64,000 nt of DNA from Thermanaerosceptrum fracticalcis (GTDB taxonomy: Bacteria > Bacillota > Peptococcia > DRI-13), in contig NZ_CP045798.1 of NCBI RefSeq assembly GCF_000746025.2, positions 606,501 through 670,500 on the forward strand, read 5' to 3'. This document shows positions 35,616 to 43,302 of this stretch, in pieces. The notes under the pieces are model-generated. The model ran no database searches and had not been told where the DNA came from. It saw only the letters and a list, made by a program, of their open reading frames with translations. How positions within the stretch are numbered: position 1 is the first letter of the stretch; each line of letters begins with the position of its first letter. The position numbers and the translations under genes are program-made.

Positions 35616-36003
35616 TCACATTATACTAATCGGGCGTCTTGTGAAAGACCCCGACTTGAGATACACCCCGACCGGGGTAGCCGTAGGGAAGTTCACCCTG
35701 GCAGTGGACAGGCCCGTCAACAAAGAAAAAGGCGAAAAAAAGGCCGACTTTATAGACGTTATCTGTTTCTATAAGTTGGCCGAAACGGTTGCAAATAACC
35801 TTGAAAAAGGCCGCCTGGTGGCCGTGGAGGGACGGCTGCAAATACGGAGTTACGATGACAGCCAGGGGATCAGGCGGAAAGCCTCCGAGGTTATCGCCGG
35901 TAATATTCGCTTTCTCGACTTCCGGAAAGAGAACGGAAAAGGGGCTGGAGTAGAGGAAGCCTTTGAGGAAGTTCCTTTTAACGAAGAAGATATTCCGTTC
36001 TGA
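35608..36003 (+). CDS. ssb: single-stranded DNA-binding protein SSB
   Basis: 131 residues. MLNHIILIGRLVKDPDLRYTPTG start, KADFIDVICFYKLAET and GRLVAVEGRLQIRSY, and the acidic tip EEDIPF: a standard bacterial SSB OB-fold with intact C-terminal docking peptide. It overlaps the zinc-finger gene by 8 bases. It supports annealing by Bet on this element. Confidence 0.95.
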   Translation: MLNHIILIGRLVKDPDLRYTPTGVAVGKFTLAVDRPVNKEKGEKKADFIDVICFYKLAETVANNLEKGRLVAVEGRLQIRSYDDSQGIRRKASEVIAGNIRFLDFRKENGKGAGVEEAFEEVPFNEEDIPF

Positions 36004-36138
36004 AAAAAGGAACAAGGGGGAAGAGAGTTATGGATACGCATAACATTCATAAGTGTATTTATAAAGTAAGCGCGGGAAAACCCCGGAATTGATTCCGGGG
36101 ATGAAAGCGCATCCTCAGTATGTGAATGGGGTGAAGCA

Positions 36139-37221
36139 ATGGAACAAGTCATCACAATCAAGCTCAAGCTGTTTGAGCCAACCCAAGCCAAACAAGAGAT
36201 GTACCGAGCGATGGCGGATCGCACCACGGACTTTGCAAACCAGTACTTGGCGCTGGATAAACAGACCCGTCCCAAAACATCCAAGGAAGCCAAACAATAC
36301 TCCGAACCATTGCTGTCAGCCGTACTGTGCCAGGCCATCCGGGACATCGAGGGCAAGAAGAAGGCAAAAGAATTCAAGCGGCTATGGCCTGGCTTCAACA
36401 ACCAGAACTTCCGGGTGGAAAAAGAGGTATCCAAAGACGGCGGAGCCGTCTGGAAGGTATCTTTTCCCACGCTGGAGAAACGGGTCGGCGTACCGGTCAT
36501 AGTGACGGAATATCAAGCCAAGCGCCTTGAGCAGCTGATGGCCGGGAAAGCCAAACAAGGCACGGCCTATCTCGTCAAGCGGGGCAAAGCCTGGTATATC
36601 CACCTGTCGCTGACTGTCACCGTTGAGGAAGAGAAAAAGCCTGAAAAGTATATGGGTATCGACTTAGGGCTAATCGACCTGGCCGTAGCAAGCGTCAATG
36701 GTCAGACCCTTTTCTTCAGCGGCGGAGAACTGGCCTACATCCGGCGGCGCTATGCGAACCTGCGGAGAAAACTCCAGAAAAAGCGCGCACACCGGGCCAT
36801 AAAAAAGTTGGCGGATAAAGAACACCGGTGGGTCACAGCCGTAAACCATCTCATCAGCCGGAAGCTAATCGACATGGCGATCCTCCACGGCGCAACCGTC
36901 ATCCGCATGGAAGACCTGAGAAGCGCACGGTGGACCAAAAGCCAGCGCAAAGAGCAGCGGCAGGACTCAGGGCGGAGCCTGCACAATTGGCCTTTCTACC
37001 AGCTTCAGGAATTCATCGGATACAAAGCAACACTGGCAGGCGTCAAAATAGAACGGGTTAATCCTGACCTTACCAGCCAGACCTGCAGCCGGTGTGGAGA
37101 GCGGGTAAAGAGCAGGCCAAAGAGCCGGTGGTTCACGTGCCCAAGGTGTAAAAAAAGCAAGCACATCGACGCAAACGCCGCCGACAACATAGCCCAAGCC
37201 ATCAGCGGACTGGCGGCGTAA
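36139..37221 (+). CDS. tnpB: TnpB RNA-guided nuclease
   Basis: 360 residues. RuvC-I MGIDLGLIDLAVAS near 172, RuvC-II VIRMEDLR near 255, zinc finger CSRCG...CPRCK, RuvC-III HIDANAADNIAQ. All catalytic acids look intact. It is only distantly similar to the TnpB at 13.0 kb. ATG 36139 follows GGGGTGAAGCA. Confidence 0.92.
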   Translation: MEQVITIKLKLFEPTQAKQEMYRAMADRTTDFANQYLALDKQTRPKTSKEAKQYSEPLLSAVLCQAIRDIEGKKKAKEFKRLWPGFNNQNFRVEKEVSKDGGAVWKVSFPTLEKRVGVPVIVTEYQAKRLEQLMAGKAKQGTAYLVKRGKAWYIHLSLTVTVEEEKKPEKYMGIDLGLIDLAVASVNGQTLFFSGGELAYIRRRYANLRRKLQKKRAHRAIKKLADKEHRWVTAVNHLISRKLIDMAILHGATVIRMEDLRSARWTKSQRKEQRQDSGRSLHNWPFYQLQEFIGYKATLAGVKIERVNPDLTSQTCSRCGERVKSRPKSRWFTCPRCKKSKHIDANAADNIAQAISGLAA

Positions 37222-37440
37222 CTTAGCAGCCTGGTAACAGGGCTGCCGCCCGGCGGGGTAGGGAGCAAGGGATCTCCTGAACCAGCCGGGGCGGGCCGGT
37301 TGGCACGGCCCAGCGGGTGAGCGGATGAAGGGCGGCAGAAATGTACGCACGGACGCGAAACCCAACCGAAACCTGGCGCGAACCGGAAACGGAGCGTAAA
37401 TCCAGGGAATCCCCGTGTTTTAACGCGGGGAGGATGTCAA
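37222..37440 (+). ncRNA. putative omega RNA of tnpB (3' of gene)
   Basis: This 200-base stretch is very GC-rich with GGCTGCCGCCCGGCGGGG, GGGCCGG..CACGGCCC and terminal CCCCGTG/CGCGGGG. It holds no good frame with a ribosome site. The place and density of structure fit the right-end RNA of TnpB elements. Confidence 0.6.
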
Positions 37441-37565
37441 GGGCACCGGCTTTTGCGGGGCCTTTGCACTTGTTCGAGGAAGAAACCAAAAAAGATATTC
37501 AAAAAGTCCCTTTTGCGTTTGTGGAAATAAAGGACTTTTTGAAGAAGATTTCTTAATTAAGAAAA

Positions 37566-37604
37566 AAGGAGGTGAAGCCCCGGTTAAACCGGGGCACAAT
37601 TATG
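37566..37604 (+). promoter_or_regulatory. SD-hairpin-start module
   Basis: AAAGGAGGTGAA, stem GCCCCGG/CCGGGGC with 5-base loop, 6 bases, ATG 37602. Confidence 0.8.
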
Positions 37605-38012
37605 GGTAAAGGCAATTACATTCCTGTAGGATACGATGTGGCCGACTACGGCGGCTATTATGTAGAAATCGACTGGGACGATCCCCTTTTTTACGAGGAC
37701 CTTGTGTCCACTGTAAAAGAAGGGCTAATGGCCCGGTTTGCCAGCTTCTATGAGGTTAACGATTGGGCCTACGGGGGTAAGGTAATACTCCAGAACGCCA
37801 TCGCCAGGGTTGTTGTGGCCGACAACGAATATTCTTTGGCGTTGTATGTGGTGGTTCCGGATACAGAGCGTTATCGCTATCCGGAACTTGGCAAAAAGAA
37901 CCTTCCAAAATACCTGGAAGGTTTAAAAGAAGTGCTGTTGGCCAACTATCCCGGGAAAGTGCGTTATCGTACCGGGCCTTGGACCAGTGGAGTTTTAAGG
38001 GCAGCCGTTTAG
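37602..38012 (+). CDS. hypothetical protein (136 aa)
   Basis: Starts MGKGNYIPVGYDVADYGGYY and has a mixed alpha/beta pattern with many Tyr (LYVVVPDTERYRYPELGKK). Not recognised. The gene ends in a terminator that overlaps its stop. ATG 37602 lies directly after an SD-hairpin module. Confidence 0.6.
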   Translation: MGKGNYIPVGYDVADYGGYYVEIDWDDPLFYEDLVSTVKEGLMARFASFYEVNDWAYGGKVILQNAIARVVVADNEYSLALYVVVPDTERYRYPELGKKNLPKYLEGLKEVLLANYPGKVRYRTGPWTSGVLRAAV

Positions 38013-38027
38013 GTTGCCCTTTTTTAT
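37997..38027 (+). terminator. intrinsic terminator overlapping the stop
   Basis: GGGCAGCC pairs with GGTTGCCC (one G-U pair) around 5 bases, followed by TTTTTTATT. Confidence 0.75.
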
Positions 38028-38048
38028 TAAAGAAAAGGAGGAATAAAA

Positions 38049-38249
38049 ATGCCCGATTACTACCTTTTGACAATAAAAATTAGCAGAAGTGATGTGGTAG
38101 AAGCCTTAATGGCGGCAGGAGTTGAGCCAACTGATAGCAACATAGAGCAATTTCTAAGCGAGGAAATGGATACAATCAGGGAAGAAATATCCCAACAAAT
38201 ATGCGATATAGTTGCTGATGTTGCTATTGGACGTTATAAAGAGTTTTAA
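38049..38249 (+). CDS. small acidic hypothetical protein (66 aa)
   Basis: Strongly helical: SDVVEALMAAGVEPTDSNIEQFLSEEMDTIREEI. AAAGGAGGA precedes ATG 38049. It starts the nuclease operon, 2 bases before the next gene. Confidence 0.55.
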   Translation: MPDYYLLTIKISRSDVVEALMAAGVEPTDSNIEQFLSEEMDTIREEISQQICDIVADVAIGRYKEF

Positions 38250-38251
38250 AC

Positions 38252-39010
38252 ATGAATACATTTTCCTTCTCAAGACTCAATTTATATCAAACCTGCCCCC
38301 GAAGGTTTTACTACAAATATGTTTTAGAGTTGGACGATCCGCCCGGCGAAGCGGCCATACTGGGCAAAACGGTCCATAAAGCCATCGAACTTGTTTTAAA
38401 CGGTCGTTCATTCGATGACGCTGTACTGACCGCCTGTATGGAAGAAGCCGAGCTTATGCTGGACAAACAGGAAATCGAGAGGATGGTACAGACAGCCATG
38501 AACACACTCCCAATGTTTCCGGGAAAACCGACGGGGGTAGAACAATACTTTCTTGAGAAACTGACAGAACAAAGCGAACTTTTCCCCGGAATGGTCATAC
38601 CGGAAACAAAAATCCAGGGTTACATAGACCTGGCATACAAAAACCGTACCTTGCCTGCAATTTTGGATTGGAAAACCAACCGCCAGCCCTATCCCGTAAA
38701 CCACACCTGGCAGATACCTTTATACGCCTCAATCATTATGGAGCAAGAAAAGGCGGAAGCGGTGGAAGGCGTGCTGGTATTCCTGCGGACCGGCCAGATA
38801 TTTAAACAAATAATTAGCAAGGAAATGGCAAAAATGGCAATGGGATGGGCAGCAAGATTGGCAGGAGAAATTAATATAAAGCTGTACCACCTGAACACAG
38901 ACAGGGCTGATCCTTTGGCATCATTTAATTCCCAGCCTTCCACAGCCTGCGGTCATTGTCCTTGGAGTTATCTTTGCCTGAAAACGGACGAAGATAAGAA
39001 AGTCTGTTAG
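38252..39010 (+). CDS. RecB/Cas4-like PD-(D/E)XK nuclease with Fe-S cysteines
   Basis: 252 residues. Motifs in order: FSFSRLNLYQTCPRRFYYKY (first Cys), GKTVHKAIE (His), KIQGYIDLAY (Asp), ILDWKTNR (D-x-K), HTWQIPLYASI (QxxxY), and CGHCPWSYLC (last Cys cluster). This is the AddB/Cas4-type Fe-S exonuclease layout. With Bet and SSB close by it is probably the strand-resecting partner of the annealase rather than a CRISPR adaptation protein. No cas1 is near. Confidence 0.85.
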   Translation: MNTFSFSRLNLYQTCPRRFYYKYVLELDDPPGEAAILGKTVHKAIELVLNGRSFDDAVLTACMEEAELMLDKQEIERMVQTAMNTLPMFPGKPTGVEQYFLEKLTEQSELFPGMVIPETKIQGYIDLAYKNRTLPAILDWKTNRQPYPVNHTWQIPLYASIIMEQEKAEAVEGVLVFLRTGQIFKQIISKEMAKMAMGWAARLAGEINIKLYHLNTDRADPLASFNSQPSTACGHCPWSYLCLKTDEDKKVC

Positions 39011-39206
39011 AAAGGGGGATTAATGCGACATTCCTCTCCGGGATGAATTCCGGGGCCACCCTGTCGCAAGTTTTTTTGTGGCAATTAAAACTTTTTATGG
39101 TTCTTTTGAGATCGCCTGGGACCTTCCGGGATATGAGCGGGGAACCGTAGTCGGGTGAAGCCTCTGGGCGGATTTTGATAGATTTTGATTAGGAGGGACG
39201 ATTGCC
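39011..39206 (+). repeat. intergenic IS200/IS605-end-like palindrome
   Basis: TGCGACA (39024) and TGTCGCA (39062) enclose CCGGGATGAATTCCGGGG, which resembles the right end of IscB element 2. A ribosome site and ATG at 39013-39025 run straight into it (MRHSSPG then stop), so a gene start may have been cut. The T-run 39071-39077 makes it a possible terminator. Confidence 0.5.
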
Positions 39207-39476
39207 ATGCAAAACCTGGAAAATATAAAAATCGTAACAACAACGGAAACCCTGGAAAATTTCTTATTGCCTGTTGGTGAAAAGGTAAAAATAATAGCAA
39301 ACAGACAGAACAAGAAACCTAAGTCCGCAGGTGAGGAAGTGTGCACAATAACGGGCCGCATAATCGCCTGTGACAAAAGGCATTTCACAATCCGGATGGA
39401 AAACACCAACTTGCGGGAATCTTTTCTCAAGATTGATGTAATCCTCGGACAAGTGAAAGTAAAAACTGCATCATAA
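39207..39476 (+). CDS. small beta-rich protein (89 aa)
   Basis: Contains two runs that look like a small barrel: GEKVKIIANRQNKK and VCTITGRIIACDKRHFTIRM. Possibly a Sm/Veg-like nucleic-acid binder; I do not recognise a family. AGGAGGGAC precedes ATG 39207 and a terminator (AAGCCCCTTAG/TAGGGGCTTTATTTTTTC, 39475-39503) follows. Confidence 0.55.
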   Translation: MQNLENIKIVTTTETLENFLLPVGEKVKIIANRQNKKPKSAGEEVCTITGRIIACDKRHFTIRMENTNLRESFLKIDVILGQVKVKTAS

Positions 39477-39503
39477 GCCCCTTAGTAGGGGCTTTATTTT
39501 TTC
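39475..39503 (+). terminator. intrinsic terminator
   Basis: AAGCCCCT tag taGGGGCTT followed by TATTTTTTC. Confidence 0.8.
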
Positions 39504-39734
39504 TTGCACTTGCGTTATAATATTTTCAAGTATTTATTGTTATTACCAAGCCGCCTGGAACAATACCCTTGCGGCAAGGATGTTTCTAAGTTTATGTTTT
39601 TTCAAAAATAAAGCAACTTGTAAGCTAAACTTACAAGTTTGCGGCAAAAAAGCGTTATTAAAAGCCTATTTTACTTGTATTTTCAGGTAAAATAGGCTTT
39701 TTGTTTTAAAAAATAAAAAAAGGAGGAAGAAAAA
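39504..39734 (+). promoter_or_regulatory. promoter and attenuator-like leader 2
   Basis: TATAAT at 39516-39521 without a clear -35. The leader has GCCGC/GCGGC (39552-39576), AACTTGTAAG/CTTACAAGTT (39613-39641) and the terminator AAGCCTATTTTAC/GTAAAATAGGCTTTTT (39663-39703). Arrangement matches leaders 1, 3 and 4; the AYA/ARA stem is not obvious. Confidence 0.6.
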
Positions 39735-39842
39735 ATGTTAAAAAAAGCCATCAGATGGGCCACAAAGAAACAGCCCGAAACAAAAAAACCAAACAAAAAA
39801 CCCGTTCGAGACGGGTTCAAGAAAGGAGGTGATGCCCGGTGA
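39735..39842 (+). CDS. leader peptide-sized ORF (35 aa), basic
   Basis: ATG 39735 follows AAAGGAGGA by 9 bases; the peptide MLKKAIRWATKKQ... is Lys-rich. A hairpin AACCCGT/ACGGGTT (39799-39818) lies inside. It ends within the SD-hairpin module of the next gene, so its translation could unwind or couple to that hairpin. Confidence 0.5.
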   Translation: MLKKAIRWATKKQPETKKPNKKPVRDGFKKGGDAR

Positions 39843-39859
39843 AAACCGGGGCATCTATG
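39822..39859 (+). promoter_or_regulatory. SD-hairpin-start module
   Basis: AAAGGAGGTGAT, stem GCCCGGT/ACCGGGGC (one bulge), 5 bases, ATG 39857. Confidence 0.75.
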
Positions 39860-40261
39860 TCAATTAATATTATACCAAAAACTCTCGATGAGGCAATACA
39901 TATTGCCAATGAAATCGAGAGATACGAGGGTGTCTTAAAACAGCTCAAAGACGCTCTCAAAAAGTTCGTTGAGACCAACGGTGCCGTCAACACCGGAGAA
40001 AAAATCTGGGATATGTTCCCTGTAGTTAGCTGGGACGTATCTGACTCCCGACTGTTGGCCGAAAAAATTTTCGATAAAGGGGCCAATCCCTGGGAATTCC
40101 TTAAGGTTGACATCAAGACCGTACTGAAGAAAGGTATCCTGTCTGAGCAAGAGCTTTCGCAGCACGGGGTTAACCAAAAGGTGTATAAAAGATTCGATGG
40201 TAAAAAATCAGATTCTATGATTACCACTACCAACAGTGGCAGCGAAAGCAGTGTTGCATAA
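39857..40261 (+). CDS. hypothetical protein (134 aa)
   Basis: Begins MSINIIPKTLDEAIHIANEIERYEGVLKQLKDAL, a helical start recalling small phage proteins of the DUF/siphovirus Gp157 kind, but not close enough to name. Its first 60 bases fold as nested perfect stems (CTCTCGAT/ATCGAGAG around GGCAATA/TATTGCC, 39878-39919). Confidence 0.5.
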   Translation: MSINIIPKTLDEAIHIANEIERYEGVLKQLKDALKKFVETNGAVNTGEKIWDMFPVVSWDVSDSRLLAEKIFDKGANPWEFLKVDIKTVLKKGILSEQELSQHGVNQKVYKRFDGKKSDSMITTTNSGSESSVA

Positions 40262-40307
40262 CTACATAACCATGTTCAGAATGCGGAGGAAAGGAAAGTG
40301 AGGTAAA

Positions 40308-40757
40308 ATGTCTGAGTTTAATTGGAGTGTAAGTGTGCTAACGAAAACCAGCAAGAAAACCCGAAGCAACGGGAGAGGGGGGCGGATTAGAGAAATTGAG
40401 TTTAGGGGCAAAAGAAAGGATAACGGAGAGTGGGTTTATGGATATTACTACAAAGATGTTGAAGGAACATCAATTCTCTATCTTCGCCCTGATGGAAGTC
40501 TTGACCGTAAAAAAGTTATCCCAAAAACAGTAGGACAATATATCGGATTAAAAGATAGACACAAAAAGAAGATATATAAGGGGGATATTATTAAGGTTTA
40601 TGATTTTCTAGCCATTGTTGAAGATGACCACATAACACAAATGGGAAATATAAAAGACTTTTGTTTTTCTTTTGATACAATGGCTGAAATTGAAAAGGAA
40701 ATTGAAATTATTGGAAATATCTACGAAAATCCAGAACTATTAAATACTGCCCTTTGA
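40308..40757 (+). CDS. YopX-like phage protein 1
   Basis: 149 residues. IREIEFRGKRKDNGEWVYGYYY, then DRKKVIPKTVGQYIGLKDRHKKKIYKGDIIKVYD is the YopX family signature (a small phage/plasmid domain of unknown role). A second copy with about the same core lies at 56.9 kb. It has an N-terminal extension of 25 residues. ATG 40308 follows GTGAGGT. Confidence 0.85.
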   Translation: MSEFNWSVSVLTKTSKKTRSNGRGGRIREIEFRGKRKDNGEWVYGYYYKDVEGTSILYLRPDGSLDRKKVIPKTVGQYIGLKDRHKKKIYKGDIIKVYDFLAIVEDDHITQMGNIKDFCFSFDTMAEIEKEIEIIGNIYENPELLNTAL

Positions 40758-40824
40758 GAAAATCTTTGATGCCAGGGCTAAGGTGATAACATGTTAAAAA
40801 TGCGCAGCAAAGGAGTTGTTATGT

Positions 40825-41109
40825 ATGGATTTAGAAAGAACTTTATCGAGTGGTATACACGCAAGGGCCGCCGCCGAGAATTTTATTAAGACAACTACAA
40901 AAGTAAGGTTTATCACTGAGTTGGAAGCAGATATAACCAATAACGAAGAGCTACCTGATGATGAAAGACAGATATCGCTTTCGCTCTACAATGCGGATGC
41001 CTCATGTGGAATGGGCGTTGTGAGAACAAAGAATGTGAGTACCATTGGCATCAGATGGAAGATGATGAGGAGGATGAGTAAAGATGGGTTGGAAAGTTGC
41101 ATCATTTGA
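40825..41109 (+). CDS. hypothetical protein, doubtful frame
   Basis: ATG 40825 after AAAGGAG gives about 94 residues (DLERTLSSGIHARAAAENF). A second ATG (40821) in another frame is closer to the ribosome site but yields only 22 residues. The C-terminus overlaps the next gene by 26 bases. The reading is weak and may hide a frameshift. Confidence 0.35.
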   Translation: MDLERTLSSGIHARAAAENFIKTTTKVRFITELEADITNNEELPDDERQISLSLYNADASCGMGVVRTKNVSTIGIRWKMMRRMSKDGLESCII

Positions 41110-41476
41110 TGACTTCGCTTATGCTTGCCACTATTTTACTTCGAAATACAGTGTGAACAATGGGTACTGCTGCACACACCCAATGCAAGAGGAAGTTGAA
41201 AATGATGAAAACGGTATCCAACGTGGAATGTGCTTTTGCTGGAGCTGTCCTCTTGGCATTGAACCGGACGAAGAAGACTTTTGCAATCCGGATGTTGATT
41301 GGAACGGAATCACCCGGGAAGATTGCACAAGTTCAATTAGTGGAGAGTTTTCAGTCGATGGAGATTACATCATGGTCAATACCGGAAAAGATGCGTCAGA
41401 AGACGAAAAGATTGCTTGGAGAAATTATGAAAGACGAATTAACCGATATAATCCGGACTGGAGGGAGAGTGAGTAG
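41084..41476 (+). CDS. hypothetical cysteine-containing protein (130 aa)
   Basis: GGAGGATGAG precedes ATG 41084. Contains CACHYF, GYCCTHPMQEEV, CFCWSCPLG and DFCNPD: eight or more cysteines that suggest a metal site. Followed closely by another Cys-rich gene. Confidence 0.55.
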   Translation: MGWKVASFDDFAYACHYFTSKYSVNNGYCCTHPMQEEVENDENGIQRGMCFCWSCPLGIEPDEEDFCNPDVDWNGITREDCTSSISGEFSVDGDYIMVNTGKDASEDEKIAWRNYERRINRYNPDWRESE

Positions 41477-41478
41477 AT

Positions 41479-41658
41479 ATGGCTCATAAAGACTGGTGCG
41501 GAAAACCTTGCTGTGATTGTAAATTGCCATGCTCGCTTGACGAGAGTATGGCTTGCTCCCCAGATTGTGAGCTACTGATACCGGACGGGAGCAGAATGAA
41601 GGATAAATGCGAAGAATGCGGATGTGATGCATATGCATCAAATGAAGGAGGGATTTAG
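41479..41658 (+). CDS. cysteine-rich small protein (59 aa)
   Basis: ATG 41479 to TAG 41658. WCGKPCCDCKLPCSL, ACSPDCE and KCEECGCD give eleven cysteines in 59 residues, in CxxC-type pairs, so probably a zinc-binding phage-type protein. The ribosome site GGGAGAGTGAG lies in the end of the preceding gene. Confidence 0.55.
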   Translation: MAHKDWCGKPCCDCKLPCSLDESMACSPDCELLIPDGSRMKDKCEECGCDAYASNEGGI

Positions 41659-41698
41659 ATGTTTTTCAAAGATTTTGTCTAAAACATCAAAAGAAAGG

Positions 41699-41986
41699 AT
41701 GATTAGGTTGATTCAAATAGGAACAAGGGTCGGAGCAATATGCGATGCTGACGAAGAAGTTAATCTTTTCGGTTACGGTATTTATGTAGGCGAGGAGATT
41801 CCCCCAAAAGGTGTCACTTTTCTCGGTATAGACTTAAACTCAATTGGTCGAAAAAACCCAAAAATTGTACTCGATAATGGTGACATCGTATGGGGCTGCC
41901 AATGTTGGTGGGGACCAGAGGAAGAAATAAAGCAAGCTATAGGAGGTCGAAAAGTAAATATCGTTCCAGTCCCCTCTATTAAATAA
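41699..41986 (+). CDS. small hypothetical protein (95 aa)
   Basis: MIRLIQIGTRVGAICDADEE, GYGIYVGEEIPP and IVLDNGDIVWGCQCWWGPEEEI form a short beta-barrel-like protein of a kind common in phages. Start ATG 41699 or TTG 41708. Unrecognised. Confidence 0.5.
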   Translation: MIRLIQIGTRVGAICDADEEVNLFGYGIYVGEEIPPKGVTFLGIDLNSIGRKNPKIVLDNGDIVWGCQCWWGPEEEIKQAIGGRKVNIVPVPSIK

Positions 41987-41996
41987 AATTAAAGCG

Positions 41997-42066
41997 AAAG
42001 GAGGTGCCCTGACGGGTGGGATGCTTGCCCGTCAGGGCGGCATCCTTTACTCGCCAGGCAAACATG
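41997..42066 (+). promoter_or_regulatory. SD-hairpin-start module, sequence-divergent stem (radC)
   Basis: AAAGGAGGTG, then CCCTGACGGG pairing with CCCGTCAGGG (42008-42043), then about 20 bases and ATG 42064. The stem has no sequence in common with the GCCCCGG type, which shows that structure is what is kept. Confidence 0.65.
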
Positions 42067-42537
42067 TCACAATTATCACAATTACCAAAAATTGTAAAAT
42101 ACAAAATACAATTAGTTAGAGAATCAGAGTTTCCGTACACTCTTTCCGAAGTACAATACAAAAATTTGTCGCCTCGGGATGCATACGAGTTGATAGAAAA
42201 AACGCTTAGGCTGTCCCTAGAGCCAAAAGAGAATTTTGGCATACTAACCCTGGACATCAAGGTAAGAGCGATTGGATTACACATCATAAGCATTGGCAGT
42301 ATAGGTTCAAGCGTCGTCAGTCCCAGAGATGTCTTTGCTGCAGCTATTCTGAACAACGCCGCAGCAATAATACTATTCCACAATCATCCTTCGGGAGACC
42401 CCACTCCCAGTTCGGAGGACATAAAAGTAACAAGGAGTCTCTGTGACGCCGGAAAAATAATGGGCATCCAAGTATTGGATCACATTATAATCGGCGAAAA
42501 CAGATACGAAAGCCTAAAGCAAAGCGGATACTTTTAA
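42064..42537 (+). CDS. radC: RadC-like JAB-domain protein
   Basis: 157 residues. FGILTLDIKVRAIGLHIISIGSIG, then VFAAAILNNAAAIILFHNHPSGDPTPS (the HxH-x-S-G-D metal motif) and VLDHIIIGENRYES. This is the catalytic-type C-terminal half of RadC without the N-terminal HhH domain, a form common on mobile elements. ATG 42064 is taken as start because it follows the hairpin; an ATG inside the loop (42020) is in frame. Confidence 0.92.
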   Translation: MSQLSQLPKIVKYKIQLVRESEFPYTLSEVQYKNLSPRDAYELIEKTLRLSLEPKENFGILTLDIKVRAIGLHIISIGSIGSSVVSPRDVFAAAILNNAAAIILFHNHPSGDPTPSSEDIKVTRSLCDAGKIMGIQVLDHIIIGENRYESLKQSGYF

Positions 42538-42542
42538 CTTAA

Positions 42543-42583
42543 AAGGAGGTGAACGCCCCGGTTAAGGCCGGGGCAGATTCATG
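42543..42583 (+). promoter_or_regulatory. SD-hairpin-start module
   Basis: AAGGAGGTGAAC, GCCCCGG/CCGGGGC with a TTAAGG loop, 6 bases, ATG 42581. The GTG of the ribosome site is out of frame with the gene here. Confidence 0.8.
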
Positions 42584-42751
42584 GCACAAAAACCAAAAAT
42601 TGGGGCAAACCTTCCCCACATGAGATTTTGCCAGGATTTCCGGCGGTCTAACATGTCCGGGTTCCACGGCAAGTACAAAAGGCAAAAAAACAGGGCAAAC
42701 AGGTGGGAAAGCAAAAGAAAACTGAAAGAAGAATGTTGCCTGTACGCTTAA
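42581..42751 (+). CDS. basic small protein (56 aa)
   Basis: ATG 42581 to TAA 42751. Highly basic and aromatic (CQDFRRSNMSG, YKRQKNRANRWESKRKLKEE), so probably nucleic-acid binding. Too short to assign. Confidence 0.5.
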   Translation: MAQKPKIGANLPHMRFCQDFRRSNMSGFHGKYKRQKNRANRWESKRKLKEECCLYA

Positions 42752-42767
42752 GAAAGAGGGGACAAGC

Positions 42768-43271
42768 ATGCAAAAACTGTTTTTCGTAGACGTTTGCAAC
42801 ACCCTGGCAAACATCATAGAACAGCTTAACATCAGGGGCTACCGGACAGACATCTATCCCTGTCCGGCCCCTCCCGAAACATATACGGAAGAGCTTTTTA
42901 GATCCGCCAGACCTATCTGGCCGGTGATAGACTGGGTGAAAGAGTTGCCGGAGCAGGGGTATTCTCTTGTATATCTCACCGCCCGTCCTTCAAGATTTCG
43001 GGCAGTAACTCAAGAATGGCTGGATGAATACGGGCTGCCCAAAGCTCCACTTTTGCACACTAACGGTCGTTCAAAAGGAGAAGTTGCAAAAATCTTTTCT
43101 CTGAACCCGAAGGTTCAAATAGCCGGAGCATTGGAAGATAGCCCGCAGGAGATCAGGGGTTACATACAGGCTGTGCCGGGAATCAGGTTGTATGTTCCGG
43201 AATGGGAATACAACGCCCATTTATCCGGCGATGGCATAAACTTCCTGGCGTTAAGGCAACGGACGGCCTGA
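42768..43271 (+). CDS. HAD-superfamily phosphatase-like protein
   Basis: 167 residues. FFVDVCNTLANI replaces the usual DxDxT/V nucleophile loop (first Asp kept, second position Cys), YLTARPSRFR is motif II, and GALEDSPQEI is the acidic motif. It resembles the 5'(3')-nucleotidase or polynucleotide-phosphatase branch. The missing second Asp makes activity uncertain. GAGGGGACAAGC precedes ATG. Confidence 0.75.
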   Translation: MQKLFFVDVCNTLANIIEQLNIRGYRTDIYPCPAPPETYTEELFRSARPIWPVIDWVKELPEQGYSLVYLTARPSRFRAVTQEWLDEYGLPKAPLLHTNGRSKGEVAKIFSLNPKVQIAGALEDSPQEIRGYIQAVPGIRLYVPEWEYNAHLSGDGINFLALRQRTA

Positions 43272-43302
43272 GTCTTATAACCGATAAAAAGGAGGGATTA
43301 AT

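Larger units (their letters stand above)
36075..37440 (+). mobile_element. IS605/IS1341-type element with tnpB only
   Basis: Left end contains CCCCGGAAT/ATTCCGGGG (36084-36102). Right end contains CCCCGTG/CGCGGGG near 37412-37432. Between lie tnpB and 200 bases of GC-rich structured sequence. No tnpA, so mobilisation would be in trans. Confidence 0.7.
36030..37556 (+). pseudogene. small gene interrupted by a TnpB element
   Basis: ATG 36030 (after AAGGGGGAAGAG) begins MDTHNIHKCIYKV, then the sequence enters the left end of the TnpB element. After its right end (about 37437) an open frame in continuing style reads AFAGPLHLFEEETKKDIQK and ends DFLKKIS at 37556. The two parts probably formed one small gene downstream of ssb. 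Its function is unknown. Confidence 0.5.

Noticed and set aside
38252-39010. Cas4 of a CRISPR adaptation module
   Set aside because: The protein has Cas4/AddB-like motifs, but there is no cas1 or cas2, and it sits in the Bet/SSB recombination region 5 kb from the array.
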